Of a stretch of 64,000 nt of DNA, positions 25,459-33,525 are shown in pieces (the stretch's first letter is position 1; each line of letters starts with the position of its first letter). The DNA comes from Sphingomonas horti (GTDB taxonomy: Bacteria; Pseudomonadota; Alphaproteobacteria; Sphingomonadales; Sphingomonadaceae), in NCBI RefSeq assembly GCF_009753715.1, contig NZ_WQMS01000001.1, positions 476,520 to 540,519 of the forward strand, in the 5' to 3' direction. The position numbers and the translations under genes were made by a program. The notes under the pieces are model-generated. The model did not search any database. It saw nothing but the letters and a program-made list of their open reading frames with translations, and had not been told where the DNA came from.

Positions 25459-26838
25459 CTAGCGCCAGGCGATATCGTTGGCGACGCGGAGTTCGACACG
25501 GCGGTTCTGTCGCCGCCCGTCGTCGGTCTTGTTGTCGCCGATCGGCCGCGTGTCGCCGAAACCTGCCGTGCTGAGACGTGAGGAGTCGGCCAGCCCAGCC
25601 CCGGCGATGGCGTTCGCGACGGACCTGGCACGGGCGAGCGAGAGCTCCTGATTTGAGGGGAAGCTCAGCGACCGTATCGCCTGATTGTCCGTGTGTCCTT
25701 CGATACGGATTGGGCCCTTGGACAGGTTCGCGGCCTGGGCCAGCCGTCCGAAGACGTCGCTCCAGCTACTGGCGGGGTCCGCTTCACCCGACCCGAAGAG
25801 ACCTTGATTGTGGAGCCGGATCACGATTTCGGTCCCTTCGCGCTCCAGGTCGAGCCGCCCGGCGCGGATATCCGGTGCCAGGATCTCCCTCATCTTGTCG
25901 AACGTCGGCGTCTCGCTCTGGGGCGGAGGCGGCGGCGGCACGATCTGCGCCCCGCCCACCGCTTGGTCGAGCAGCGCGATCGCGGCGTCCGATTGTGTGC
26001 TCAGCCTGAATAGCGAGGCCGCGAAAATCAGCACGGCAATCGCGGCGATGCCGCTAAGCACTGCCCAGAGCGGAATGCGCGGCGCGAAGGGCCCCGCCGC
26101 GGCGGTCACTCCCCTCCAGTGCGGCGACAACTCGGCCGATGGAAAGCCGGTCCGCCCAGCGATCGCGCCAGCCAGCCTGGCGCGGCGTTGATGCAGCAGC
26201 GACTGGCCGCGCGGGTCCAGCGCCGCCCGGCCTTCGAAGCCGAGCGACAGGCACTGGTACAGCAGCTCCATCAGCCGCGGTTCCCGGTTCGGATCCTGCT
26301 CCATCCGCTCGGCGAACTGGAACATGCGGTCGCCACCCTGCGTGTCGTTGTGGTAGGCGGCGAGCAGGCTCTGTTGCGACCAGGGGCTGTTCGCACCCCA
26401 GGGGGTCGACATTACGGCATCGTCGATGAATGCACACAGGATGTAATGGGCGAGCTGGATCGACTTGTCTTCGAGCCCGAGATTGCGCGCACGCCGCCCG
26501 AATGCTTCCAGTTCCTCGATCGCGAGCCGCCTGAGCGCGCCGAGGTCCGGTCCGACCGGCATCGACCTGATCTGGCTTGCGAGGTAGACCAGACGGCCGG
26601 CGGCTGCGACCAGCGGCTCCGGCCCGTAAAGATCCGGCTCGGCGGTCGCAAAATCGAGGCGACCCTTTGCCGGTTCCGGTGGAGGCGCCATGCCGGAAAC
26701 GGGCTGCGGCCGCGGTGGGACGTAGGGCGCGCTGCCAGACGGCGGAAGCGACTGCGGGCTCTGGCCGCCCGGCTGCATGCCGCCCGCGGGGCGAAAGACG
26801 GTCCGTTCGTCGTCGCCCGAGCCGTTCGCCCCGGTCAT
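25459..26838 (-). CDS. tssL: TssL with C-terminal OmpA domain
   Basis: 459 residues from the ATG at 26838, chosen because it overlaps the tssK stop by 4 bases (ATGA). The N-terminus has a disordered segment with DDERTVFRPAGG (Thr13), then a Pro-rich linker. The DotU domain (about 65-270; LVYLASQIRSM, HYILCAFIDDAVMSTPWG) precedes a membrane helix (about 265-290, WAVLSGIAAIAVLIFAASLF). The periplasmic OmpA-like domain (about 330-459; IRIEGHTDNQAIRSL, NRRVEL) binds peptidoglycan. TssL joins TssM in the inner-membrane complex. In Agrobacterium a TssL threonine is phosphorylated by PpkA and bound by Fha; the motif here is a likely equivalent. Confidence 0.95.
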   Translation of the reverse strand: MTGANGSGDDERTVFRPAGGMQPGGQSPQSLPPSGSAPYVPPRPQPVSGMAPPPEPAKGRLDFATAEPDLYGPEPLVAAAGRLVYLASQIRSMPVGPDLGALRRLAIEELEAFGRRARNLGLEDKSIQLAHYILCAFIDDAVMSTPWGANSPWSQQSLLAAYHNDTQGGDRMFQFAERMEQDPNREPRLMELLYQCLSLGFEGRAALDPRGQSLLHQRRARLAGAIAGRTGFPSAELSPHWRGVTAAAGPFAPRIPLWAVLSGIAAIAVLIFAASLFRLSTQSDAAIALLDQAVGGAQIVPPPPPPQSETPTFDKMREILAPDIRAGRLDLEREGTEIVIRLHNQGLFGSGEADPASSWSDVFGRLAQAANLSKGPIRIEGHTDNQAIRSLSFPSNQELSLARARSVANAIAGAGLADSSRLSTAGFGDTRPIGDNKTDDGRRQNRRVELRVANDIAWR

Positions 26839-28178
26839 GACTGGGTTCCCCTTATCGCCCACATCTCAAGCTCCAGCCCCGGTATCTCGCCGGCGACATG
26901 GAGCGCCACTGCGCCAGAAGTGCGAACCGCGCTCCACTGTTCGTGACGGGTGTTGATGCTGAAATAGACAGTGTTCGCGCGGAACGGGATCTGCCGCGGT
27001 TCCGCCGGCATCGGATAGATGTCCGCACCCGGCAGCTGGCGCATCACCAAGTCGCGAATATGCTCGACCGACCCGATCTTGGTCCGCCGTGGCATATTGG
27101 CGCGCAGTTGCTCGCTGTCGACGGCGCCGCGAACCGCGAGCACGAACGAGGCGGAAGTGAACAGCGAGCGGTCCTTGATCTGCCCGACCGAGATTCCGTA
27201 GGCGCGTTGCTCCAGCGGGATAGCGACGGCAGTCTGTTCAAAGACCTTGCTGAGCGACCGCCTGAGATCGTCCATCACCGCGTCGAAGCAGAGCCGCTGC
27301 TCACGGTGCGAATAGAGCGGCATGAACTGGGGCCGGTTCGAGCTTGCAGAGAAGGTCGACAGTTCCGCGGCAAGTTCGCAGAGCGCGCCGTACAGCGCGG
27401 CCGGGTGGAACAACGGCATCGCAGCGATGTGCTTGATCATCGCTTCAGCGCGATTGACCGCCATCAACATCAGGAAATCGGTGACGTCCGCGACCGCCTT
27501 GGCGCCCGGCGTGCCCAACCGGCCGGCGATCGCTTCGCCACGCTGATGCAGCATGCCTTCCAGTTCCGACACAAAGCCGTGCAGGATCGGGCTGGCGGCG
27601 ATCGTCAGCGCGCACGGGATGTAGCCCTGATCGAGTGACACCGAGTCGTCCGCGCGGCGCTCGACGATCCGCGCGATCGGCAGCGTCGTATAGCCTTCCA
27701 GGCCTTCGTCGGCGCGGCGGAGAGAGAGCTGCAGCCGGCCGACGTTCAGCGGCACGCGTGACGCACCGCCATAAACAGTGTCGGCGGCTTCGAATTCCGC
27801 CGCAAGGAACCGAGTCTCGGCCTGGGCGCTGGCGTCGAGGGCGACATCGGCGGTGCCGGCGCGCGCCTGCGGGATGCAGAGATGGACCTCCGTGTCACGC
27901 GTGTCGCGCATCGCCTCGAGCGGAAGCGGAGGCGCCGCCTCTTCGGGGACGCGGAATGGCGTGCCGTCGTCGAATACGCCGGCGCAGCGGGTGAGCACCA
28001 GCTTGCCGGCCTTGAGCTGGCCCTGGTCCAACTGCAGCTCCGCCAGACCATAGCCATGAGGGACCAGCGCCGCCACGCGCGCTTCCAGCTGTGAACCGAC
28101 GAACCGCTCCAACTGCTGAAAATGCTGGGGTCGCAGGAACATGCCCTCGGACCAAACGGGCTTGTTCTCCCAAGTCAC
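26835..28178 (-). CDS. tssK: TssK baseplate protein
   Basis: 447 residues, usual length. The start MTWENKPVWSEGMFLRPQHF and the following QQLERFVGSQLEARV are the family hallmark. Later segments ALTIAASPILHGFVSELEGM, FMPLYSHREQRLCFDAVMDD and the C-terminal FSINTRHEQWSAVRTSGAVA also fit. TssK trimers link the cytoplasmic baseplate (TssEFG-VgrG) to the TssL/TssM membrane complex. The gene lies 31 bases after the FHA gene and overlaps tssL by 4 bases, so baseplate connector and membrane anchor are made together. Confidence 0.95.
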   Translation of the reverse strand: MTWENKPVWSEGMFLRPQHFQQLERFVGSQLEARVAALVPHGYGLAELQLDQGQLKAGKLVLTRCAGVFDDGTPFRVPEEAAPPLPLEAMRDTRDTEVHLCIPQARAGTADVALDASAQAETRFLAAEFEAADTVYGGASRVPLNVGRLQLSLRRADEGLEGYTTLPIARIVERRADDSVSLDQGYIPCALTIAASPILHGFVSELEGMLHQRGEAIAGRLGTPGAKAVADVTDFLMLMAVNRAEAMIKHIAAMPLFHPAALYGALCELAAELSTFSASSNRPQFMPLYSHREQRLCFDAVMDDLRRSLSKVFEQTAVAIPLEQRAYGISVGQIKDRSLFTSASFVLAVRGAVDSEQLRANMPRRTKIGSVEHIRDLVMRQLPGADIYPMPAEPRQIPFRANTVYFSINTRHEQWSAVRTSGAVALHVAGEIPGLELEMWAIRGTQS

Positions 28179-28209
28179 TCGACCATCACCCTTCCCCCCA
28201 TGGCGCCTT

Positions 28210-29643
28210 TCAAGTCGACTTCAGGAACTTCTCATAACCCTCGCGAAACGCAACACTCATCACGCCGTTCGCATTGGACGTCGCATCCCGCCGCAATGCC
28301 TCGAAAACAGTTTGATACACGCTCCACCGGTCGATGCCACGCCGGAACGGCAGTCCCTTCTTCTCGCCCGACGCCTTTTCGATCAGCTTCTCAATTTCCT
28401 TCGGGGACAAACGGTCGAACACCGCAACCAGCGCCTGCTGGACGCCGGCGAGCATTGCGAGCTGATGCTTCGCGATATCCTCGAACGCCGTGCGGACCGC
28501 ATCTTCGCTATCCATGAAGCCCGGGAGCGGCTGGCCCAGCAATATCTTCGCCGCATCGAGCGGCGGCAGATGCTTCAGCGGATTGTTGCGGCCCATCGAC
28601 AGCTGCGTGCGCTCGACGCGGAATTCATCCTTGAAGGCCGCGCGGTGCTGGATGATGTCCCACAAGCCGAGCACGACCTGGCGATAAAGGACACCCAGTC
28701 GGCGCATCGCGTCGGGCGCGAGTTGGAGTTCATCCTCAGAGAGACCGGCTCCCTCAAGGAATGCATTCCAATCCGGTCCCGACGCCGGTTGAGGCAGCGG
28801 CGCAGGCATCGCAGCACGCGATGATGCGGGCGAAGGGGCGGCCGCGAAAGGAGGATCATCCTCCAACGAAGGCGTGGCGGATGGTTGGTGGAGAGGTACG
28901 GAAAGATCGAATGGATCGAGGATCGATGGAGGCGGCAGCGGTCCCCAATCGGCCGGGGAAATTGGTGCCGGCGGCAAGGCTGGCACGGGAGCCTCCTTGC
29001 GAACCGGCGATGCCCAATCCTCCGGGATTGCAAAATCGCCAGGGGACGGCAGCGGATCGGCCATGATCGGGCGCGAAAAGGCCTGGCCGATGGGATCCGC
29101 GAAGCCGAAATCGGACGGCTGCTCCGGCACGTCGAAAGCAGAGCTCGAAGGAGCAAGGAATTCGTTGATGGCGGGCCCGAGGAAATCGTGAACCGCGCTC
29201 GACCGGCCATCCCAGATCGGATCGGCGGGCGGGTCGAACCAGGAATCTCCCTGTCCGGGCCCCGACGGCGGAATCGGAAGCGCCGCTGCAGGCGGCGGAG
29301 CAACGGTGGCGGCGGCGCCTTCTGCCTGTGTGGCGACCGTGATGACGAAATCCCCGATCAGAAGTCGATCGTTCGGACGGACGGCGACCGGCACGTTAGG
29401 AGCGATCCGTGCATCGGGGCGGTTCAGCGCGACGCCATTGGTGCTTTGATCGACGACGAAGATGTCGAGCCCCACTGCCGAAATGGTGCAGTGCTCGCGC
29501 GAGACGAAGCCCTGATCGTCAGGAAGGACAAGGTCACATGTCTTGGCGCTGCGACCGACCTTGATCTGGCCGGAATCGAGCTGACGGCGATCGAAGAAAC
29601 TGCCGGGGGCATCGGAAGTACGGGCCAGCAACAGCGTCCACAT
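28210..29643 (-). CDS. tagH: T6SS FHA protein TagH/Fha (second paralogue)
   Basis: 477 residues from the ATG at 29643 (a longer frame to 29700 would overlap the preceding gene). The FHA domain covers about 20-105 (IKVGRSAKTCDLVLPDDQGF, VSREHC, VDQSTNGVALN). A long Pro/Asp-rich linker follows, then the T6SS FHA C-terminal domain (about 300-477; FMDSEDAVRTAFEDIAKHQL, AMLAGVQQALVAVFDRLSPK, MSVAFREGYEKFLKS). In other bacteria Fha binds phosphorylated T6SS proteins and promotes assembly. Its place between the DUF6931-like gene (7 bases) and tssK (31 bases) supports a structural-regulatory role, and it is the likelier partner of phospho-TssL. A shorter FHA protein of the same design is at 18853-19785. 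Confidence 0.9.
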   Translation of the reverse strand: MWTLLLARTSDAPGSFFDRRQLDSGQIKVGRSAKTCDLVLPDDQGFVSREHCTISAVGLDIFVVDQSTNGVALNRPDARIAPNVPVAVRPNDRLLIGDFVITVATQAEGAAATVAPPPAAALPIPPSGPGQGDSWFDPPADPIWDGRSSAVHDFLGPAINEFLAPSSSAFDVPEQPSDFGFADPIGQAFSRPIMADPLPSPGDFAIPEDWASPVRKEAPVPALPPAPISPADWGPLPPPSILDPFDLSVPLHQPSATPSLEDDPPFAAAPSPASSRAAMPAPLPQPASGPDWNAFLEGAGLSEDELQLAPDAMRRLGVLYRQVVLGLWDIIQHRAAFKDEFRVERTQLSMGRNNPLKHLPPLDAAKILLGQPLPGFMDSEDAVRTAFEDIAKHQLAMLAGVQQALVAVFDRLSPKEIEKLIEKASGEKKGLPFRRGIDRWSVYQTVFEALRRDATSNANGVMSVAFREGYEKFLKST

Positions 29644-29650
29644 GCGCGCG

Positions 29651-30259
29651 TCAGCCTGCAAAAAGGCGTGTTTTGACGTTCGCCTGCGCCTGCCGACCAT
29701 TGCCCCCCTTCATCAACGCAACGCCGATCTCCAACCAATCCGCAAGAGTCGCACGCTCGGCCAGGCTTGGCTCCAAGGTCAGCATCAACAGTGTGGTGCG
29801 CGTAGCGGCGCCCGGCAAATGGACGGCTGGCGCAACCATGTGTTGCCCGCGCGGCGCGATCGAGGGTCCTGCCCAATAGGCCGCCATGGCCGCCCAGCCC
29901 GGCGCCTTGCCCAGGTCGCAGGTTTCAGTGGCCGCGCCGGCCTGCTCCGCATCCGCGGCCGAAACGGTCTGCACCCAGCGCTCAGCCGCATCGAGCGCGG
30001 CGCTATCGGCCGGGCGGTGCGCCAAATCCGGCAGCAGGCGCGCCGCCAGACAGGCCCACCAGACCGTCTGTCGGTGCGGAAGGATCATGGAAAGCGCGTA
30101 AACCGCGTCGCGCGCGTTGCCCGCGGCGTGCAGGGCGCCGACCAGCGCGTCGGGCCGGGTAGCGTCGGCAAGCGCGGCCAGTCCTTCCGCTGTAAGGTCA
30201 GCCTTCTGCTCCAGCTCAGCGCGCTGGAAGCGGAGCGGAATCGTGGCGGCGGCGCTCAT
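29651..30259 (-). CDS. DUF6931-like T6SS-associated protein
   Basis: 202 residues, no signal peptide or membrane helix. It has helical repeat-like character (PDALVGALHAAGNARDAVYA, LSMILPHRQTVWWACLAARL, APGWAAMAAYWAGPSIAPRG), which I match from memory to DUF6931 proteins seen in alphaproteobacterial T6SS loci. The biochemical role is unknown. It lies 24 bases after the lipase gene and 7 bases before the FHA gene. That spot could suggest immunity or a chaperone for the lipase, but without an export signal it is a poor candidate for periplasmic immunity. A cytoplasmic adaptor or chaperone is more plausible. Confidence 0.6.
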   Translation of the reverse strand: MSAAATIPLRFQRAELEQKADLTAEGLAALADATRPDALVGALHAAGNARDAVYALSMILPHRQTVWWACLAARLLPDLAHRPADSAALDAAERWVQTVSAADAEQAGAATETCDLGKAPGWAAMAAYWAGPSIAPRGQHMVAPAVHLPGAATRTTLLMLTLEPSLAERATLADWLEIGVALMKGGNGRQAQANVKTRLFAG

Positions 30260-30283
30260 GCCTGCAGACTGCCTCCCAACAGC

Positions 30284-30976
30284 TCACCGCCCCTTCAGGG
30301 TGCGGATGATCGGCTCCATGGAATGCACGTGCGGCTTTTGATCCACAAGCTCAATCGTTTGCAGCGGCGCCCCGACATGGACGCCGACCAAGCTGACTGG
30401 GTCGAAATTCCCGCGATAATTGAGGATCGCCTCGCCATTGTTCCCGGCCACGCCGGCGGCCACCTGGGTGATGAGGTCGGTCGTCCCTCGACTCAGGACG
30501 CTCAACGCGCCGCCGCCCAGCCCACCGGCAATGCGAACCGCAAGGTTAGGGGACATCTGATGAAGCAGGTTCAGCACGCCGGGCGCGTTGAACGTATAGC
30601 CCGGCAGCTCGCAGATCGCCGCGAGCAGCTGAACATAGGCGCCGCCCAGCGAGTGGCCGGTCAGCCAGACATCCCGATACATGGCTTTGATCTTGCCCGT
30701 GAAATCGATCGCGGTGTTGAGGTTGAGCGCGAGCGCGTTCAGGCTGAGGCCGATGCCGCACAGATCGGCGACAACAACGTCCTTGAAGCTGGTCGGCACA
30801 GTTCCCCGGTACGCGACGACCGCCAGCGACGCCCTGGTGTGCTTGTAGGCGCGCGCGTGGAAATTGTCGCGCGTGATCAGGTCCTGAAGCTGCCATTCGC
30901 CGAGGAGTCGGCTTATGCCGCCGTCCACATAGGTGTCGTTCGCCATCTCGGCGAATGCGAGGGTCGTGATTGCCAC
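30284..30976 (-). CDS. Class 3 lipase-fold protein, likely T6SS Tle-type effector
   Basis: 230 residues. An alpha/beta-hydrolase of the lipase class 3 family: VVAYRGTVPTSFKDVVVADL before the nucleophile elbow TGHSLGGAYVQLLAA (Ser109), then NFDPVSLVGVH (Asp192) and a C-terminal VHSMEP (His218), giving a plausible Ser-Asp-His triad. A hydrophobic Gly-rich insertion (IAGGLGGGALSVL) lies between the nucleophile and the Asp. It follows vgrG by only 20 bases, the usual position for a VgrG-delivered effector. T6SS lipases attack membrane phospholipids of rivals. No exported immunity gene is seen directly beside it, which is odd for a toxic phospholipase. Substrate and toxicity are inferred. Confidence 0.8.
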   Translation of the reverse strand: MAITTLAFAEMANDTYVDGGISRLLGEWQLQDLITRDNFHARAYKHTRASLAVVAYRGTVPTSFKDVVVADLCGIGLSLNALALNLNTAIDFTGKIKAMYRDVWLTGHSLGGAYVQLLAAICELPGYTFNAPGVLNLLHQMSPNLAVRIAGGLGGGALSVLSRGTTDLITQVAAGVAGNNGEAILNYRGNFDPVSLVGVHVGAPLQTIELVDQKPHVHSMEPIIRTLKGR

Positions 30977-30996
30977 CTTCGCGTCCCTTCTCGGCT

Positions 30997-32886
30997 CTAA
31001 TTGATCAGAACCATCCCGCCCTTGAGCGTCAGCACTCCGTCGGCATTGACCTGCGTGATGGGCGCTTTCAGCGTCGCTTTCGCGCCTGCCGACATGTCGA
31101 GCGTTGCGTCCGCCTTGATCGTGATGGTGGGCGCCTTGATCTCGATTCCCTGCATGGTCATAGTGATCGTGGAGGGCCCGACCTTGAGTTGAATTTCCTT
31201 CTTCGACTCCACCAGGCTCTTGTCGGTGATGGTGACGGTCCGGGTTTTGGCGATGTCGGTCGTCTGCTTGCCATCAATCTTGAGCGTGCGGTCGCGCGTG
31301 ACCGTGAGCTTCTGGTCTCGTTCGACCTTCAGCGTCTGGTCGCGCTTCACCGTCCCCCAATCATCCTGGTCGATCACCCGGCGATAGTCGCGGCCGGTAT
31401 AGAGATAGACTTCCTCGGAGCCGGGCTTGTCCTCGAACCGGAACTCCTGGACGATGCTGCCATTCTTGTCGGTGATTGATCGCCAGCCGGTCTGCGTCGC
31501 CTTGCTGGTCGGATCGAACGGATATGGCTGGGACGGCGTGTAGACGGTGCCGGAGACGAACGGCAGGTCGGGATTGCCGTAGAGGAAATCGATGATGACC
31601 CGCGTGCCGACCCGGGGGAAAAACTGCGCGCCGTGGGTGGAATGCGCCCATTGCTGCTGCACCGGCAGCCAGACATATTTCGGGAGTCCCCGGTCCGAAT
31701 AGTCGCGCGCGTTGGCGATCTCGACCGGGATCCGCCACTGATTGTCGATCTTCGCCTCGCCTGCGGCGGCGCCATCCAGCGCCACCACCCCAAGCAGCGG
31801 CCCCGGCGCTATGCGCTGCGGCTGGGCAACGGGCGGACGATACACCTGGCGCGCATCGATCGCCTCGAACTCGTTCGAGTAACTGGCGATCTCCGAGCCC
31901 TGAAGCATCCAGGGATCCCGAGCATTGTGGGTCACCGACGTGATCACGATTCGCTTGGTCGCCTGAGTCGGGTCACCTTTGATCTCGACGCGCCCGCCAG
32001 CGGCGAACGAGGGTTCGGAGCCCTGGCCGACGATCCTGTCCGCCTGCTGGGCTTGGCGCTGGTCGGTGGCGGCCTGGCGTGACGCGACATCGGCTTCCGC
32101 CACTGACTCGAAGCCGATGGTTTCATAGCTGTGGCCGTAAACCGCGCCCCAATTCTCCGAGCTTGAGCCCGTTTTCCGGAATGGCGTGTCCAGCTTGTTG
32201 ACGTTGAACGACACATGATCGTGATTGCGCGCCGTCGCCTGCTGCATCCGGCTGATGTGATCGAACACGCCCGACGTGGACTCTGGCTCGAACGTGATCG
32301 GCCCGCTGGGCAGGTCGAAATAATCCGCTGCCTTGTTCGTCACGATCATCTTGTGATGATAGGGACCGGCGCCACGGTCATGGACGAAGAAATACATGAT
32401 GCCGTCCTGCGCGAGCAGGCGGGCAAGATAGTCGATCTCGCTTTCGTCGTAGCGGACCGAATAGCCACGGACGGGCGGATTTCCCGAAAGGCTGATCGAC
32501 TTGACGAGCCCCGGAACCTCCGCGCTCATGGCTTCGAAAATCTGGCGACTGGTCTTGTCCTGCACGAAGTGAGTCGCACGGGCATAGTGCGCCGCCCAAT
32601 AGGCGGGTCTGACCTGCACGAACACGCGCAGATGGCCGTCGGTATAAAAATGCCGCACAGCATAAATGCGCCCGGCGAAGACGCGGCGGGTGCCCGCATG
32701 AGGCGAGATGTCCCATTCCGCCAGCTTACCGATCCAGCTCGATCGATCGGCCTCAACCTTCGTGAAAAGTTCAAGGCGGAAATCGAAGGGCTCCGAAATC
32801 CCTTCGTGCCCTTTGAAGCTCAACAACTCGTAATCGTCGAGAGTGGCGTCGGCGAGCGCCAGGAGGTTGAGTAAATGGGGGCCCAT
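30997..32886 (-). CDS. vgrG: VgrG/TssI spike protein
   Basis: 629 residues, standard without a cargo extension. The N-terminal gp27-like part (LSFKGHEGISEPFDFRLELF; YSVRYDESEIDYLARLLAQD) leads into the gp5-like OB fold (ARDYSDRGLPKYVWLPVQQQ; FFPRVGTRVIIDFLYGNPDL) and a C-terminal needle of short beta repeats (VKRDQTLKVERDQKLTVTRD, then ITMTMQGIEIKAPTITIKAD). It trimerises as the tip of the Hcp tube and carries PAAR and effectors. It is followed by the lipase gene and preceded by hcp with a 77-base gap containing a strong stem-loop. The PAAR partner is probably the gene at 44474. Confidence 0.96.
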   Translation of the reverse strand: MGPHLLNLLALADATLDDYELLSFKGHEGISEPFDFRLELFTKVEADRSSWIGKLAEWDISPHAGTRRVFAGRIYAVRHFYTDGHLRVFVQVRPAYWAAHYARATHFVQDKTSRQIFEAMSAEVPGLVKSISLSGNPPVRGYSVRYDESEIDYLARLLAQDGIMYFFVHDRGAGPYHHKMIVTNKAADYFDLPSGPITFEPESTSGVFDHISRMQQATARNHDHVSFNVNKLDTPFRKTGSSSENWGAVYGHSYETIGFESVAEADVASRQAATDQRQAQQADRIVGQGSEPSFAAGGRVEIKGDPTQATKRIVITSVTHNARDPWMLQGSEIASYSNEFEAIDARQVYRPPVAQPQRIAPGPLLGVVALDGAAAGEAKIDNQWRIPVEIANARDYSDRGLPKYVWLPVQQQWAHSTHGAQFFPRVGTRVIIDFLYGNPDLPFVSGTVYTPSQPYPFDPTSKATQTGWRSITDKNGSIVQEFRFEDKPGSEEVYLYTGRDYRRVIDQDDWGTVKRDQTLKVERDQKLTVTRDRTLKIDGKQTTDIAKTRTVTITDKSLVESKKEIQLKVGPSTITMTMQGIEIKAPTITIKADATLDMSAGAKATLKAPITQVNADGVLTLKGGMVLIN

Positions 32887-32910
32887 GACGCGCCTCGCAC
32901 CAATCCGGGA

Positions 32911-32933
32911 CCGGCGCGAGCGAGCCGCGCCGG
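32911..32933 (-). promoter_or_regulatory. GC-rich stem-loop between hcp and vgrG
   Basis: A perfect 8-base inverted repeat (CCGGCGCG/CGCGCCGG) around a 7-base loop lies in the 77-base gap after hcp. No T-run follows on the minus strand, so it is not a classical intrinsic terminator. It could stabilise the hcp 3' end or lower read-through into vgrG, which would suit the far greater need for Hcp than VgrG. Function is inferred. Confidence 0.5.
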
Positions 32934-32963
32934 AGCGACGCGGACCGCTCGGCCGGGCCAGAA

Positions 32964-33440
32964 TCAGCCGACCTTATTCTCGACGAGGCTGTAGATGAGG
33001 TGCGTCGGGTTGCCGGCCTGCTTGACGTCGCGGCCTTTGAACGACCAGTCGAACTTCGTGAAGTTCAGCGAAATCGATTCCGTCGGCAGGCTGTCGCCGC
33101 CGCCGCTCGACATGCTGAAGCCGGACACGATCACCTCCTCGAGAGTGAGCGTCGCATAAGCGACCGACTCGCCCTTGATGGCGGCTGTGAACGAAATCAC
33201 TCCCTTGCCCACCGCGTCGCCCTTCAGGAGCGCCTTGAACAGCAACTCCGAGGACTTGTCCGTCTGCTTGCTCGCAGTGATCTCGGAAACGCTCGGCTCG
33301 GAGGTCGTACGGTCGCCGCCGCGTGCGCTTGAGCAGCCGATGCCTGCGCCCCATTGGAAGCTTTCCAGCTCGATCTGATCCTTGAACTGGGAATCGGTCG
33401 TGCTGCCCTTGATGCTGTCGAATTTCAGATAGATCGCCAC
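32964..33440 (-). CDS. hcp: Hcp/TssD tube protein
   Basis: 158 residues from a GTG at 33440 with AAGGGAGAG upstream. Family features: MAIYLKFDSIKGSTTDSQFK, ELESFQWGAG, SEPSVSEITASKQTDKSSEL, ATLTLEEVIVSGFSMSSGGG and the terminal LNFTKFDWSFKGRDVKQAGN. Hcp hexamers stack into the tube expelled by the contracting sheath and also chaperone small effectors. It stands apart from clpV (85 bases) and vgrG (77 bases), and each gap holds a stem-loop, which suggests separate control of this abundant protein. Confidence 0.96.
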   Translation of the reverse strand: MAIYLKFDSIKGSTTDSQFKDQIELESFQWGAGIGCSSARGGDRTTSEPSVSEITASKQTDKSSELLFKALLKGDAVGKGVISFTAAIKGESVAYATLTLEEVIVSGFSMSSGGGDSLPTESISLNFTKFDWSFKGRDVKQAGNPTHLIYSLVENKVG

Positions 33441-33459
33441 TTGTCTCTCCCTTCCTCAC

Positions 33460-33480
33460 AGCAGCGACAAAGCCGCTGCT
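33460..33480 (-). promoter_or_regulatory. Stem-loop upstream of hcp
   Basis: A 7-base inverted repeat (AGCAGCG/CGCTGCT) with a 7-base loop ends about 19 bases before the hcp start codon, in the clpV-hcp gap. It could be a 5' mRNA stabiliser or processing site ahead of hcp. No T-run is present on either side. It is short and could be chance in GC-rich DNA. Confidence 0.35.
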
Positions 33481-33525
33481 CGCCAAATACCAGGATCGAA
33501 CACGCAATCCTGTGTCCGCCGTCAC

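Noticed and set aside
22078..25581. Very long plus-strand open frame opposite tssM
   Set aside because: It is Arg/Gly/Gln-rich with no domain, and the opposite strand encodes a complete, well-conserved TssM. Such shadow frames are common in GC-rich DNA.
29651..30259. DUF6931-like gene as immunity protein for the lipase
   Set aside because: No export signal or membrane helix, and the family occurs in T6SS loci without such lipases as far as I recall; a cytoplasmic role is more likely.
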